A stretch of 64,000 nt of DNA. Source: Nitrospira japonica (GTDB taxonomy: Bacteria; Nitrospirota; Thermodesulfovibrionia; UBA6902). How positions within the stretch are numbered: the stretch's first letter is position 1; every line of letters starts with the position of its first letter. The notes below the pieces were generated by a model. That model was not told the origin of the DNA. It did not search any database and was given only the letters and a program-made list of their open reading frames with translations. The stretch covers positions 27,677-91,676 of the forward strand of contig DYJL01000013.1 in the NCBI GenBank assembly GCA_020723105.1, given 5' to 3'. Below are positions 17,620-26,193 of the stretch, piece after piece. A program made the translations under genes and the position numbers.

Positions 17620-18445
17620 ACTGACACGCACCCATGTCCTGCTTTTTATCGCTACATTTATAACTACACTTATTGCCGGCAGTTTGCTGAATGGAGTAAT
17701 TCCATGGGAGCATCCGGAAAAAATCTATCTGGGGCTTCCATTCTCACTTACCCTCCTGCTTATACTGATGACACATGAATTATCTCATTATTTCATGTCC
17801 AGAAAACATAACGTCCCTGCAACCCTGCCGTATTTCATCCCGGCTCCTTCAATAATAGGAACGTTTGGCGCTGTTATAAAAATGAAACCTCCAATCCCTG
17901 ACAGGCGCTCGCTCATAGATATAGGGGCTTCAGGCCCAATCGGAGGGTTCATAATTGCGGTTATTGCATCAGTTATAGGACTCAGTCTGTCAGAAGTAAA
18001 ACCGACAGGAGAGTTACAGGGCGGTATCTCATTCGGCACCTCGATATTGTTTGATTTTATGTCCAGACAGATCCTGAGAATTGATCCTGACAAGTATGAT
18101 GTGCTGCTTCACCCTGTAGCTTTTGCAGGATGGATAGGCCTTCTCGTTACCTCTCTGAACTTGCTGCCAATCGGACAGCTTGACGGGGGACATATAACAT
18201 ATGCGCTCTTTGGTGAAAAACATGAGATGATCTCAAAAATCATGCTACCGGTGTTAGTCTTTCTTGGCATTATTTTCTGGCCCGGCTGGATACTTTGGGC
18301 TGTTATAATGATCTTTCTTGGCTACAAGCATCCGCCTGTTGTCTACCCATGGATAGAACTTGACAGGAAAAGAAAAGTCATCGGCTGGATTACCCTGGTG
18401 ATTTTTATATTAACTTTTACTCCAACCCCTGTTAAGGAAATGTAA
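17609..18445 (+). CDS. Site-2 protease family (M50) intramembrane metalloprotease
   Basis: 278 residues, mostly membrane-spanning. The zinc motif HELSH near 55 lies in a helix, and the second ligand site NLLPIGQLDGGH is near 187, both standard for M50 rhomboid-independent intramembrane proteases. No PDZ domain is present, which separates it from RseP and suggests the short archaeal/cyanobacterial-like group. The substrate cannot be told from context. Confidence 0.88.
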   Translation: MSTKLTRTHVLLFIATFITTLIAGSLLNGVIPWEHPEKIYLGLPFSLTLLLILMTHELSHYFMSRKHNVPATLPYFIPAPSIIGTFGAVIKMKPPIPDRRSLIDIGASGPIGGFIIAVIASVIGLSLSEVKPTGELQGGISFGTSILFDFMSRQILRIDPDKYDVLLHPVAFAGWIGLLVTSLNLLPIGQLDGGHITYALFGEKHEMISKIMLPVLVFLGIIFWPGWILWAVIMIFLGYKHPPVVYPWIELDRKRKVIGWITLVIFILTFTPTPVKEM

Positions 18446-18457
18446 CTTTACTGTAAA

Positions 18458-18730
18458 TCAGACTTTCCCGGTGAACATAAGAAGTCCGATGATGATAAAC
18501 AGAGAAGCAGCGCCGTATCTGATAAATTCAGGCCTTATAAATTTTGTGGCCGCATCTCCTATCGCTACAGTGATTAATGTAACTATTGCATATGCTGAGA
18601 CAGAGCCCATGAATACCAGAACAGGCATCTTGGATTTTGCGGCAAGATTGAGCCCGGCCAGTTGAGTTTTATCTCCGAGTTCAGCTAAAAAAACTACACC
18701 AAATGTCGAGAAAAATATTTTCCAGTCCAT
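18458..18730 (-). CDS. GDT1/UPF0016 cation transporter, single-repeat form
   Basis: A 90-residue protein with three membrane helices and one copy of the family motif, AELGDKTQLA near 16. Members of the family move Mn2+ or Ca2+ and usually have two such repeats (about 190 residues) or two adjacent half-size genes. Here only one half gene is present, so it would have to act as a homo-oligomer or with a partner outside this window. It converges on the protease gene with a 12-bp gap. Confidence 0.8.
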   Translation of the reverse strand: MDWKIFFSTFGVVFLAELGDKTQLAGLNLAAKSKMPVLVFMGSVSAYAIVTLITVAIGDAATKFIRPEFIRYGAASLFIIIGLLMFTGKV

Positions 18731-18820
18731 AATCCCTCCAAAAATAAATTTTAAATTCCGACAGCCGAAATTATTATGTTATATTTTTTTATAAAAAGAA
18801 ACAAACAAAAAACATTGTCC

Positions 18821-18851
18821 TTGACATAAATGGCATTTTTGAGTTTATAAT
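18821..18851 (+). promoter_or_regulatory. Sigma-70 type promoter for the five-heme cytochrome
   Basis: A perfect TTGACA and a perfect TATAAT are 19 bp apart, slightly wide; a TTTATA overlapping the latter would give a spacing nearer 17. The start codon of the cytochrome lies about 75 bp downstream with an AAGGAGG site. Confidence 0.5.
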
Positions 18852-18928
18852 ATTTACCCCGTTTTCAAACACCTCTAAAAACTTTACTTAGGGGATTGCC
18901 GGGTAACTAAAATAAACAAGGAGGTAGT

Positions 18929-20161
18929 ATGAGATTTTTGTCTGTGTTCATTCTGGTTATTTGTACTGCTCTGATTCCTCAAATGGCGTTCTCGGGAAAT
19001 GCCAAGACTATTGACGAGCTGGTTTCATCAACAGATTCCAGCCAGTGTGTTGGATGCCATGCTGATATTCACGAAAACTGGTCCAAATCATGGCATGCAA
19101 AATCGGTAACTGATCCACGCACCATCAGGACTTTCAGGACCTTTATTTTAGGAGGAATTGATAAACTGCCCGGAGTGAAGAGGACCGAGCTGACACATAT
19201 GTGTCTTATGTGTCACGCGCCTGCCGCATTGAATGCTTCGGATGCGCTTTCAGAGCAGATCGCAGAATTGGTGGTAACAGCGGTGGATGACAAGGACGCA
19301 GCCAAGAGAGAAGCCGCGATGAAAGAACTCTCGAAGCTCGATATAAACTGCATAACATGTCATGGCGTAAAAGCGCCGGGCGGCCTGGTAAATGGCAATC
19401 TGCCGCTGCCGCCGGATCCCAACACAATCTACGGCCCAGGAGACGCAAAGAACCCTCCGCATAAAGACGCGATCGGATTTAATACAGTGAAGTCTGAAAA
19501 CATGAAGAAAGCTGAATTCTGTGCGCCGTGTCATCACGGATGCCCGCCGGGCATGACTTCTAAAGATTGTCCGACGCAGTGGACGGTTTATCAGGAGCAT
19601 TATCTTGCACATGGCGGCAAGCAGACGTGTCAGGATTGCCATATGCAGGGTAAAGGCGGTGCGAACCACAGGTTCCCCGGAATCTATGAAAAGGAATTTG
19701 CGGCAACCGCTATTGATCTCACTTTAACTGCGACACCAACCCGTCACTTTGATCATCTGGAAAACAAGGCGATGCCAGCAGTTGTCATGAACGTAAAACT
19801 GAAAAACAATGCGGCCCATGATCTGCCGCATGGCTGAGTATTCATACCAAAAGCGGCGCTGGAAGTGACCGTAAAAGATCAGGACGGCAAAGTATTGTTC
19901 TCAAAAATCAAAGATTACGAAGTTTATGATCTCCACCTGCCCTCAAACAAACCCGGCTATTTGGGCTTTGATGATTGGGATCTGACTGCAATGATGCACA
20001 TTAATTTAGGACTTGAGCCTCTTGAAACAGATTCTCTTACATTTGTAGTGCCTCTCAAAGCAGGCACCAAGTCTGTAGAAATTGAGGCCGCATACAAGTT
20101 CATGTATGAAGAAAACGATACAGCAGTCTGGAAGAAGGTAAGCAAAAAGGTAGAATTCTAA
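18929..20161 (+). CDS. Five-heme c-type cytochrome with an in-frame UGA
   Basis: A secreted cytochrome (signal peptide FLSVFILVICTALIPQMAFS) with five CxxCH heme sites: CVGCH, CLMCH, CITCH, CAPCH and CQDCH. It resembles c554-type proteins in which the heme region is followed by a beta-rich domain starting after NNAAHDLPHG. The first 302 codons end at TGA (19835-19837), directly after that motif. The same frame then continues for 107 codons (VFIPKAALEVTVKD onward) without any defect to TAA at 20161, where a strong terminator follows. So the UGA is either selenocysteine or a recent nonsense change of a tryptophan codon. No clean start lies after it. Confidence 0.85.
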
Positions 20162-20186
20162 TCCAGTTGCAATAAGTGAGAAATCC

Positions 20187-20224
20187 AAGGGCTTTGTTCG
20201 AATTTAGTGAACAAAGCCCTTTTT
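20187..20224 (+). terminator. Rho-independent terminator after the cytochrome
   Basis: AAGGGCTTTGTTC and GAACAAAGCCCTT form a 13-bp stem with a loop of about 9 bases, and a T-run follows. Its place right after 20161 shows the transcription unit ends there and not at the internal UGA. Confidence 0.88.
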
Positions 20225-20270
20225 CTAAGGACCGGTTTAAACCGCTTAAACCGTTTTTCTATTTTTTTAC

Positions 20271-20304
20271 CTACCCCTACTCCCTACACGCTACGCCCTG
20301 TCTC
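20271..20304. repeat. Heptad-periodic tract before the NtrC-type gene
   Basis: Words such as CTACCCC, CTACTCC, CTACACG and CTACGCC run in a 7-bp period. The reverse complement resembles the tract at 22811-22845. It occupies most of the leader between the cytochrome terminator and the regulator gene. Confidence 0.55.
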
Positions 20305-20346
20305 AGAGAATGGATTTTTTATTGAATTGTAAATAAGATAAATATC

Positions 20347-21753
20347 ATGACCGAAAACAAACAGCTATACCTTAACGGACTTAACATGCTGATAATTGAA
20401 GAAGATGCCTCTTCATTAAATCAGATGAAGGGCGACTTGGAGAAATTCGGTGCACAGGTATATATGGCACAATCAGCTAAGGAGGCATCAGATATTCTGT
20501 TACAGGAACATATCCATGTAATAATTGTTGCTCTGGCTGTTGCGGATGAACCGTGTCTGGATATAATAAAAAATTTCAAGACAAAGCATCCTGACACCCT
20601 TTTCTATCTCCTGGCCGATCAGAATTATTGTCTTGTGGAACCCGTTGAAGAATCTGTCAGGCAAATTCTTGATGATTGTCTTCAAAGCCCCCTTGATATC
20701 GAAAGGTTTGCAAGTATAGTCGGGGCCAGTTTTGGAAGGCCTCCTATGTCAAAGTCATTGTCAGTGATTGAACCGTTAAGTACGAAAACCAAGCCATATT
20801 TTATCTTCCGTTCTTATCCAATGCGCCTTGCCTTGTCTCACCTTCCTCAAATTGCATCATCGGACCAGACAGTTCTCATATCCGGAGAGACGGGTACCGG
20901 GAAGGAATTGGTTGCACGTGCAATTCATATGTTAAGCCCCCGCGCCAATGGCCCCTTTGTCCCTATCAATTGTGGAGCCGTTCCAGAGAGCCTCATTGAG
21001 AGCGAGTTGTTTGGACATGAAAAAGGCGCGTTCACCGGCGCATTTAAAAGCAGGAAGGGAAAGTTTGAAGCTGCTCATAACGGAACGCTGTTTCTTGATG
21101 AAATAGGCGATATGCCTCTTGTTTTGCAAACCCGCCTGCTTCGTGTGTTAGAGGATAAAGAGATTTACCGTATTGGCAGCGATAAGAAGATACCTGTGAA
21201 CGTCCGGGTAGTTGCCGCTACTCATATGGACCTTGAGAATGCTGTCAGAAACAATCTTTTCCGGCAGGATCTTTTCTATCGCCTGAATGTTCTCAGGATA
21301 CACCTTCCGCCGTTGAGGGAGCGCATTGATGATATTCCGATACTCGCACTTCATTTTCTTGAGAGGGCCTTTGATGAAATGGGCCGCCCCAAGCCTTATC
21401 CGGGTTTTTCTCCTGAAACTGTTTATCTTCTGCAGCAATATCCGTGGGAAGGGAATGTCCGGGAACTCAGAAATGTAATGACGCGAGTTGCAACCTTATT
21501 GCCTTCTAACATAAAACAGGTGTTTCCACTGCATATTATGCCCCATATTAGAGAAAGCAGGAGAAAAGACAGAGGCCTTACGGCCCTTCAAACATCTCCA
21601 GGAATATTTATCCATCAAGGTACAACTCTTGGAAAAGCCGAGGAACTGATGATTCAGGAAGCCTTAAAACAATCAGGTGATAATCGCACCAGGGCTGCAA
21701 AACTCCTCGGCATTAGCTTACGAACCCTGCGGAGAAAACTGAATAAAAATTAG
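20347..21753 (+). CDS. Sigma-54 activator with a receiver domain lacking the phospho-acceptor Asp
   Basis: 468 residues: an N-terminal receiver-like domain, a central AAA+ domain with [15 protein letters not shown] near 180 and the sigma-54 contact loop GAFTGA, and a C-terminal Fis-type helix-turn-helix ([18 protein letters not shown]). In the receiver the acidic pair survives (EED, 18-20), but the acceptor position reads VIIVALAV with Ala62 in place of Asp, so normal phosphorylation cannot occur. The three palindromes right after its stop, followed by a -24/-12 promoter, point to the hsp20 pair as its target. The missing Asp implies control by another signal or constitutive activity. Confidence 0.93.
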   Translation: MTENKQLYLNGLNMLIIEEDASSLNQMKGDLEKFGAQVYMAQSAKEASDILLQEHIHVIIVALAVADEPCLDIIKNFKTKHPDTLFYLLADQNYCLVEPVEESVRQILDDCLQSPLDIERFASIVGASFGRPPMSKSLSVIEPLSTKTKPYFIFRSYPMRLALSHLPQIASSDQTVLISGETGTGKELVARAIHMLSPRANGPFVPINCGAVPESLIESELFGHEKGAFTGAFKSRKGKFEAAHNGTLFLDEIGDMPLVLQTRLLRVLEDKEIYRIGSDKKIPVNVRVVAATHMDLENAVRNNLFRQDLFYRLNVLRIHLPPLRERIDDIPILALHFLERAFDEMGRPKPYPGFSPETVYLLQQYPWEGNVRELRNVMTRVATLLPSNIKQVFPLHIMPHIRESRRKDRGLTALQTSPGIFIHQGTTLGKAEELMIQEALKQSGDNRTRAAKLLGISLRTLRRKLNKN

Positions 21754-21809
21754 GACACAATGTCCTATTCTATGACATGATGTCCTACCATTAGCAGGAC
21801 ATATTGTCC
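21753..21809 (+). promoter_or_regulatory. Three palindromic activator sites GGACA-N3-TGTCC
   Basis: Sites at 21753-21765 (GGACACAATGTCC), 21773-21785 (TGACATGATGTCC, one mismatch) and 21797-21809 (GGACATATTGTCC) are spaced 20 and 24 bp centre to centre. They lie 70 to 120 bp upstream of the sigma-54 promoter, the usual place for enhancer sites of NtrC-family proteins. The first overlaps the regulator's stop codon. Confidence 0.8.
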
Positions 21810-21874
21810 CGTCTTCCCGGCTTCACAGAATACTATCATTTCTTAACCTCTTGTTTTATAAATAAACTATATTC

Positions 21875-21890
21875 TGGCATATCACTTGCA
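21875..21890 (+). promoter_or_regulatory. Sigma-54 (-24/-12) promoter for hsp20 genes
   Basis: TGGCATATCACTTGCA matches TGGCAC-N5-TTGCW, with GG and GC separated by exactly 10 bases. It is 54 bp ahead of the first Hsp20 start. Confidence 0.85.
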
Positions 21891-21943
21891 ATTTAACCGG
21901 AGTATCAGAGAGAAATTAATAATTAAGAAAGGGGGTGCAAACT

Positions 21944-22375
21944 ATGTTAATAAGAGAACTTGAAAGGCTTGAAAATCTTCTGCAACCATGGAGGGAGTTT
22001 GAGTACATCAATCGTGAGGTATTCAGAACTTTATCTCCGGTACAGGTTGAATTTCCATTGGTAAATTTGTGGAAGAATGAAGACAAGGTTGTAGTTACTA
22101 CGGAGATGCCAGGGGTCGAGTCAGAAGGAGTTGAAATTAACGTAACCGGCAAAACAATTACTTTGAGGTTTGAACGTAAACCCGAAGAACTGAAAGACGG
22201 AGAGGCCTATACAAGAAGAGAGCGCAGGTATGGTGAATTCAAAAGAACTATTGAACTTCCCTTTAATGTTCAGTCCGATAAAGTCGAGGCAAAATTTTCA
22301 AAAGGCATTCTGTATATTGAATTGCCGCGTGCCGAGGCTGAAAAGCCAAGAAAAATTACAGTGAAATCAGAATAA
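21944..22375 (+). CDS. Small heat-shock protein Hsp20 (first of pair)
   Basis: A 143-residue alpha-crystallin-type chaperone that holds unfolding proteins. The core domain runs about residues 40-140 with FPLVNLWKNEDKVVVTTEMPGVE, the GVEINVTGKTITLRFERK strand pair, YGEFKRTIELPF and the AKFSKGILYIELPR motif. I chose the ATG 8 bases after AGGGGG; a GTG three codons upstream lies within the ribosome binding site. First gene of a sigma-54-controlled pair. Confidence 0.93.
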   Translation: MLIRELERLENLLQPWREFEYINREVFRTLSPVQVEFPLVNLWKNEDKVVVTTEMPGVESEGVEINVTGKTITLRFERKPEELKDGEAYTRRERRYGEFKRTIELPFNVQSDKVEAKFSKGILYIELPRAEAEKPRKITVKSE

Positions 22376-22380
22376 GGGTT

Positions 22381-22421
22381 ACCCCGTTAGAAAACATATA
22401 GGTATGTCTTTCTAACGGGGT
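22381..22421 (+). other. Long hairpin between the two hsp20 genes
   Basis: ACCCCGTTAGAAA and TTTCTAACGGGGT pair over 13 bp, and the inner ACATA and TATGT add 5 more across a single bulged C, leaving a 4-base loop. No T-run follows, so it is not a simple terminator. It ends just before the AAAGGAGG of the second gene, a position suited to mRNA processing, partial attenuation or temperature-sensitive translation. Confidence 0.65.
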
Positions 22422-22439
22422 GGAAAGGAGGCATTTAAT

Positions 22440-22811
22440 ATGGCGGAGACTGTAAAAGACAAAAACAGGGAGAACAGGAAAATTTATGCCCCTGCAGTTG
22501 ATATTATTGAGACAACAAACAACATATTACTGTTTGCTGACATGCCGGGGGTGAATGAGAAGACGGTAGATGTCACTGTCGAGAAAAATCTCCTGACAAT
22601 CCACGGAATGATTGAACCTACAATAGATGATAAGCTGACATTAGTGTTTTCTGAATATGGCTCAGGGGATTATCAGAGAGTATTCAGCCTTACTGATGAA
22701 ATTGACAAAAACAACATAAAGGCGACCGTGAGGAATGGAGTGCTGAAGCTTGTTCTGCCAAAGACTGAAAAGATCAAAACAAGGAAAATCGAAGTAAGCG
22801 GTGAAGCATAG
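22440..22811 (+). CDS. Small heat-shock protein Hsp20 (second of pair)
   Basis: A 123-residue alpha-crystallin-type protein: APAVDIIETTNNILLFADMPG at the start of the core, VTVEKNLLTIHG, YQRVFSLTDEID and RNGVLKLVLPK at the end. It lacks the C-terminal I-x-I extension in standard form (ending RKIEVSGEA). AAAGGAGG precedes the start. Pairs of differing Hsp20 proteins often form mixed oligomers; that is inference here. Confidence 0.92.
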   Translation: MAETVKDKNRENRKIYAPAVDIIETTNNILLFADMPGVNEKTVDVTVEKNLLTIHGMIEPTIDDKLTLVFSEYGSGDYQRVFSLTDEIDKNNIKATVRNGVLKLVLPKTEKIKTRKIEVSGEA

Positions 22812-22845
22812 TAGCGTATAGGGTGTAAGGGAGTAGGGGGTAGGG
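22811..22845. repeat. Heptad-periodic tract after the hsp20 pair
   Basis: GTAGCGT, ATAGGGT, GTAAGGG, AGTAGGG and GGTAGGG follow with 7-bp spacing in the short convergent gap between hsp20 and the helicase gene. No hairpin terminator was seen there. Confidence 0.6.
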
Positions 22846-22858
22846 ATGCTATCTTTTA

Positions 22859-24838
22859 TCAATACCCCTCTATCTCCCATTGTTCGTAAGTTTTTTCCGG
22901 CAGTTCCTGGATGAAAAGGGAAGGTCTTTTTAAGAGGGAGCCGTCGTGCCATTTGCTGTCCATGACAGGATAACAAAGATACAGTTCATCCTTGGCCCTT
23001 GTGACAGCGACATAAAATACCCGCCTTTCCTCTTCTTCGCCTTCCAGGCTGCCCATGGATTTTGCAGAGGGAAAGTTGCCGTCTGTAAGCCCGATGATAA
23101 ATACCCTGGACCACTCCAGTCCTTTGGCACGGTGTATGGTGGACAGGACAATTGCATCAGACTTTTCTTCCGGCTCCACAACGTCTTCTGCCTGCACGTT
23201 TGTCAGAAGCGCCAGGTCGCTTAAGAATTCTCTTGTGGAGTTGAAGTGTTCAGAGTAGTTCGAAAGCTGCTCGATATCTTCCCTCCGGTCCTCATAGTTT
23301 TCATAGTTGCCCTGCAGATAGGCGTCATAACTGCTTTCAAGGATTTCCCTTATTGCCTCTGAAGGATTGTTCAGCACATTCTCGCCTTTTAACGCATCCA
23401 TACTGATTTTATATATCTTCCAGTTGTCCCGGGCCTTTCGGGAAAGCAGTTTGGCAACATTATCTGATGCTGCAGTTTCAAGCGGATTTTCTGAAGCCTT
23501 GATGAATTCCCAGACCTTCTTTGCTGTAATATTCCCAATGCCGGGGATAAGCTTTAACACCCTTATCCATGAAATTTCATCCAGAGGATTTAATGCGGCC
23601 CGCAGATATGAGATTATGTCTTTTATATGCGCCTGCTCAAAGAAGCGCAATCCGGATCTTACCTCATACGGGATTCTCTTTCTTGTCAGCTCCATCTGCA
23701 ATTCCATGGATTGATAATGCGACCTGTACAGGACGGCTATCTCCTTCATCGGAACGCCCTCATCAATAAGGTCCAGGATTCTCTGTGATACAAATACAGA
23801 TTCCTGTGACAGGTTTTGCAAAGGGACCAGAGCCGGCAGAACACCTTTTCTTTGAATGGAGTTTAAAATTTTAGGAAACTGTCTCTTGTTAAAAGCAATG
23901 CTCTCATTTGCCAGAGACAGGATTTCTTCAGTGCTTCTGTAGTTGGTTGTCAGTTTAAAAACTTTTGTATCGGTATATTTTTGAGGGAAGTTTATTATGT
24001 TATCAAAACAGGCCCCTCTGAATGAATAAATAGACTGGGCATCGTCTCCTACAACCATAAGGTTTTTGTGTGCCGAAGCCATCAAGTCTACTATTTCAGC
24101 CTGAATTTTATTTGTATCCTGATATTCATCAACAAGTATATGAAGAAACCTGTCAGAAAGTTTTTCCCTTACAACAGGAATCTCAACCATAATTTTTTTC
24201 CAGTAGTACAGGAGATCATCAAAATCCATGAGGTTCATCGTCAGCTTCTTTTTTATATACAGATGCTGGGCTCTTTCTATTTCTTCTGTAAAGACAAGGA
24301 GGTAGGGAAAATCATTTTCCACTACATCAGCAAGGGTCCTTTCGCTGCCTGTTATGCGGCTGATAACTTCGAGGACTACCTTTCCCTTTGGGAACATCTT
24401 GTCTGTTCTCAAATTGAGATCGGCTATACATGAATCAATCAGGTTTTTTGAGTCCTCACTGTCAAGGATTGCAAAATTGGTATTAAGATTCAGAGCATTC
24501 CCATATTGCCTGAGGATTATGTTGCCTATGTGATGGAAAGTCCCTCCCCAAACCCTTCGGGCTTCGCCCTTTATCAGAAGCTCGACTCTATGAAGCATTT
24601 CACGTGCGGCCCTGTTCGTAAAAGTAAGGAGCATTATTCTTGAAGGAGGTATGCCTTTTTCCAGAAGATATGCAACCCTGTAAGTGACTACTCTCGTTTT
24701 TCCCGAACCAGCCCCTGCAATGACAAGTGAGGGCCCATCTTCCGATGTAACAGCGCTAAACTGCTCAGGATTGAGGTGAGATGAATAATCTATAGAAGGT
24801 TTAAAAGCAGCAGATGTCTTTAGTTCGTATTTTTTCAT
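22859..24838 (-). CDS. UvrD/Rep-type superfamily 1A DNA helicase
   Basis: 659 residues: LNPEQFSAVTSEDGPSLVIAGAGSGKT (Q motif and Walker A) near 25, LVDEYQDTNKIQ (motif II) near 235, VVGDDAQSIYSFRGA (motif III), TNYRSTEEIL (motif IV), LSTIHRAKGLEWSRVFIIGL (motif V) and RRVFYVAVTRAKDELYL (motif VI). This is a 3'-5' helicase for repair or replication restart. It is shorter than UvrD (about 720) and PcrA, lacking most of the C-terminal tail, and so cannot be assigned to uvrD, rep or pcrA with certainty. Confidence 0.92.
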   Translation of the reverse strand: MKKYELKTSAAFKPSIDYSSHLNPEQFSAVTSEDGPSLVIAGAGSGKTRVVTYRVAYLLEKGIPPSRIMLLTFTNRAAREMLHRVELLIKGEARRVWGGTFHHIGNIILRQYGNALNLNTNFAILDSEDSKNLIDSCIADLNLRTDKMFPKGKVVLEVISRITGSERTLADVVENDFPYLLVFTEEIERAQHLYIKKKLTMNLMDFDDLLYYWKKIMVEIPVVREKLSDRFLHILVDEYQDTNKIQAEIVDLMASAHKNLMVVGDDAQSIYSFRGACFDNIINFPQKYTDTKVFKLTTNYRSTEEILSLANESIAFNKRQFPKILNSIQRKGVLPALVPLQNLSQESVFVSQRILDLIDEGVPMKEIAVLYRSHYQSMELQMELTRKRIPYEVRSGLRFFEQAHIKDIISYLRAALNPLDEISWIRVLKLIPGIGNITAKKVWEFIKASENPLETAASDNVAKLLSRKARDNWKIYKISMDALKGENVLNNPSEAIREILESSYDAYLQGNYENYEDRREDIEQLSNYSEHFNSTREFLSDLALLTNVQAEDVVEPEEKSDAIVLSTIHRAKGLEWSRVFIIGLTDGNFPSAKSMGSLEGEEEERRVFYVAVTRAKDELYLCYPVMDSKWHDGSLLKRPSLFIQELPEKTYEQWEIEGY

Positions 24839-24845
24839 TGCTGAT

Positions 24846-24876
24846 AAAAAAGGCGAAACATTCAGTCTCGCCTTTT
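24846..24876 (-). terminator. Terminator of the NrfD-type operon
   Basis: AAAAGGCGA and TCGCCTTTT form a 9-bp stem. On the minus strand a run of six T follows, right downstream of the nrfD-like gene. Confidence 0.65.
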
Positions 24877-24888
24877 CAGATATCCAGT

Positions 24889-24922
24889 CTCTAAACCCTA
24901 CCCCCTGTTCCTTATGTCCTGC
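24889..24922. repeat. Heptad-periodic tract after the NrfD-like gene
   Basis: CTCTAAA, CCCTACC, CCCTGTT and CCTTATG follow in 7-bp steps between the terminator and the stop of the NrfD-like gene. Confidence 0.45.
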
Positions 24923-24928
24923 TTGAGA

Positions 24929-26191
24929 TCAATGCGACCCCTCACTTATAAATATAGGGAAGATCTTGTTAAGCATCCAGAAGAGCACATATGGCGTTGC
25001 CATAACTGTTAAGCCCCCGAGAACACCTTCTTTATAGGTCTCAATATTATGGGGAATTACAGGCAGCACATAATGCATATATCCTGCAAACGTCAGAGAG
25101 AATGACTGTCCACCGATAACGACATTCCACCTCATCATGAACACACCAAAAAGCACAAGCAGTGTGCCTATCACGGTCCTTCTGATGGTTAAACCCGGCA
25201 GTAAAAACATAGCAAAAGGCAGAAGATTTCCGACGAGGTACTGCATGATAAATATATTTACAAAGTCCTTTCCATATATAACGCTTCTTAAAATGTCCCA
25301 GGACTTAACTGCGGTATATCCTCTGAAGATCAGGTCGAGTAATTCAAGGCTTATGGCAAATATCATAAAAAGTATAAGATACTTTGAGGTAAGCCTTATC
25401 TCGTTGATTTCTGCGCTCTTTATCTCATCAGGAGAAAGATAGGATCTGGCAGACTTTTTTCTCGCTGCAAAGATTTTCCTCAATTCCATAGTCACTATAT
25501 AAGTTAGCATGCAAAGAGCAACCCCTGAAACAACTGCGGACATTATAAATATAACCGGCATAAGAGGTGTCATCCAGAGGGCATTTGCCTTGACCGAGCC
25601 AAAGATAAATCCTGCGTATCCATGAAGGAAACATGCTATGGGAATGCCAATGCCTGCAAGGATTTTGACGGCTTTCTCATCTCTTTTTATAGCTTCTTCG
25701 CTTATATCATATGCACCGAAGGTCAAGAGGTTGTTTATAGCATATTGGATCTTTTCAGACATGGTTTTGTCTGCTTTATTACGCAATGAAAGCGCTGTCT
25801 TTACAAGATGCTCCCTGTATACAAACCATATTTCATAAGCAACTAAAGCCCCATATGTTGCAAACACGAGGCCAAAGGCGGCAATTGCCGATGTAAAATG
25901 CGGTGTCATAAAGACATGATGATTTCTTAAGGGTTGCTGCAGATGAAAAAGGAGAGGCATCGGGGCCACAGGCAATAAGGCGAAGGAGAATACCAGGGCA
26001 AACCGGGCCATGTCCTTTAACTGTTTTATTCCGAAGACGTGATAGAGAGATGAGAGCACAAAAGCCCCTGCAACGAGACCTGTCATAAATGGATACATAA
26101 CTATCTGAAGCGTCCAGTAGATATATTCATTTGGATAAGTAAAGAGTTCTTTCAGGGTCCAGACTTCTCCATGAACTTCTAAAGGTGTCAT
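24929..26191 (-). CDS. NrfD/PsrC-like quinone-interacting membrane subunit
   Basis: 420 residues with about ten membrane helices and the NrfD-type start WTLKELFTYPNEYIYWTLQIVMYPFMTGLVAG. Such subunits exchange electrons with the quinone pool without heme. It is the last gene of a four-gene minus-strand set with a Tat-exported four-cluster Fe-S protein and two cytochromes, so the whole is a membrane quinone:cytochrome electron-transfer module. No catalytic molybdopterin or other terminal subunit is nearby. Confidence 0.9.
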   Translation of the reverse strand: MTPLEVHGEVWTLKELFTYPNEYIYWTLQIVMYPFMTGLVAGAFVLSSLYHVFGIKQLKDMARFALVFSFALLPVAPMPLLFHLQQPLRNHHVFMTPHFTSAIAAFGLVFATYGALVAYEIWFVYREHLVKTALSLRNKADKTMSEKIQYAINNLLTFGAYDISEEAIKRDEKAVKILAGIGIPIACFLHGYAGFIFGSVKANALWMTPLMPVIFIMSAVVSGVALCMLTYIVTMELRKIFAARKKSARSYLSPDEIKSAEINEIRLTSKYLILFMIFAISLELLDLIFRGYTAVKSWDILRSVIYGKDFVNIFIMQYLVGNLLPFAMFLLPGLTIRRTVIGTLLVLFGVFMMRWNVVIGGQSFSLTFAGYMHYVLPVIPHNIETYKEGVLGGLTVMATPYVLFWMLNKIFPIFISEGSH

Positions 26192-26193
26192 AA

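Noticed and set aside
19865..20161. Independent gene starting at GTG after the cytochrome's UGA
   Set aside because: The GTG has no ribosome binding site, and the family-like residues VFIPKAALE lie before it in the same frame, so this is the same gene continued.
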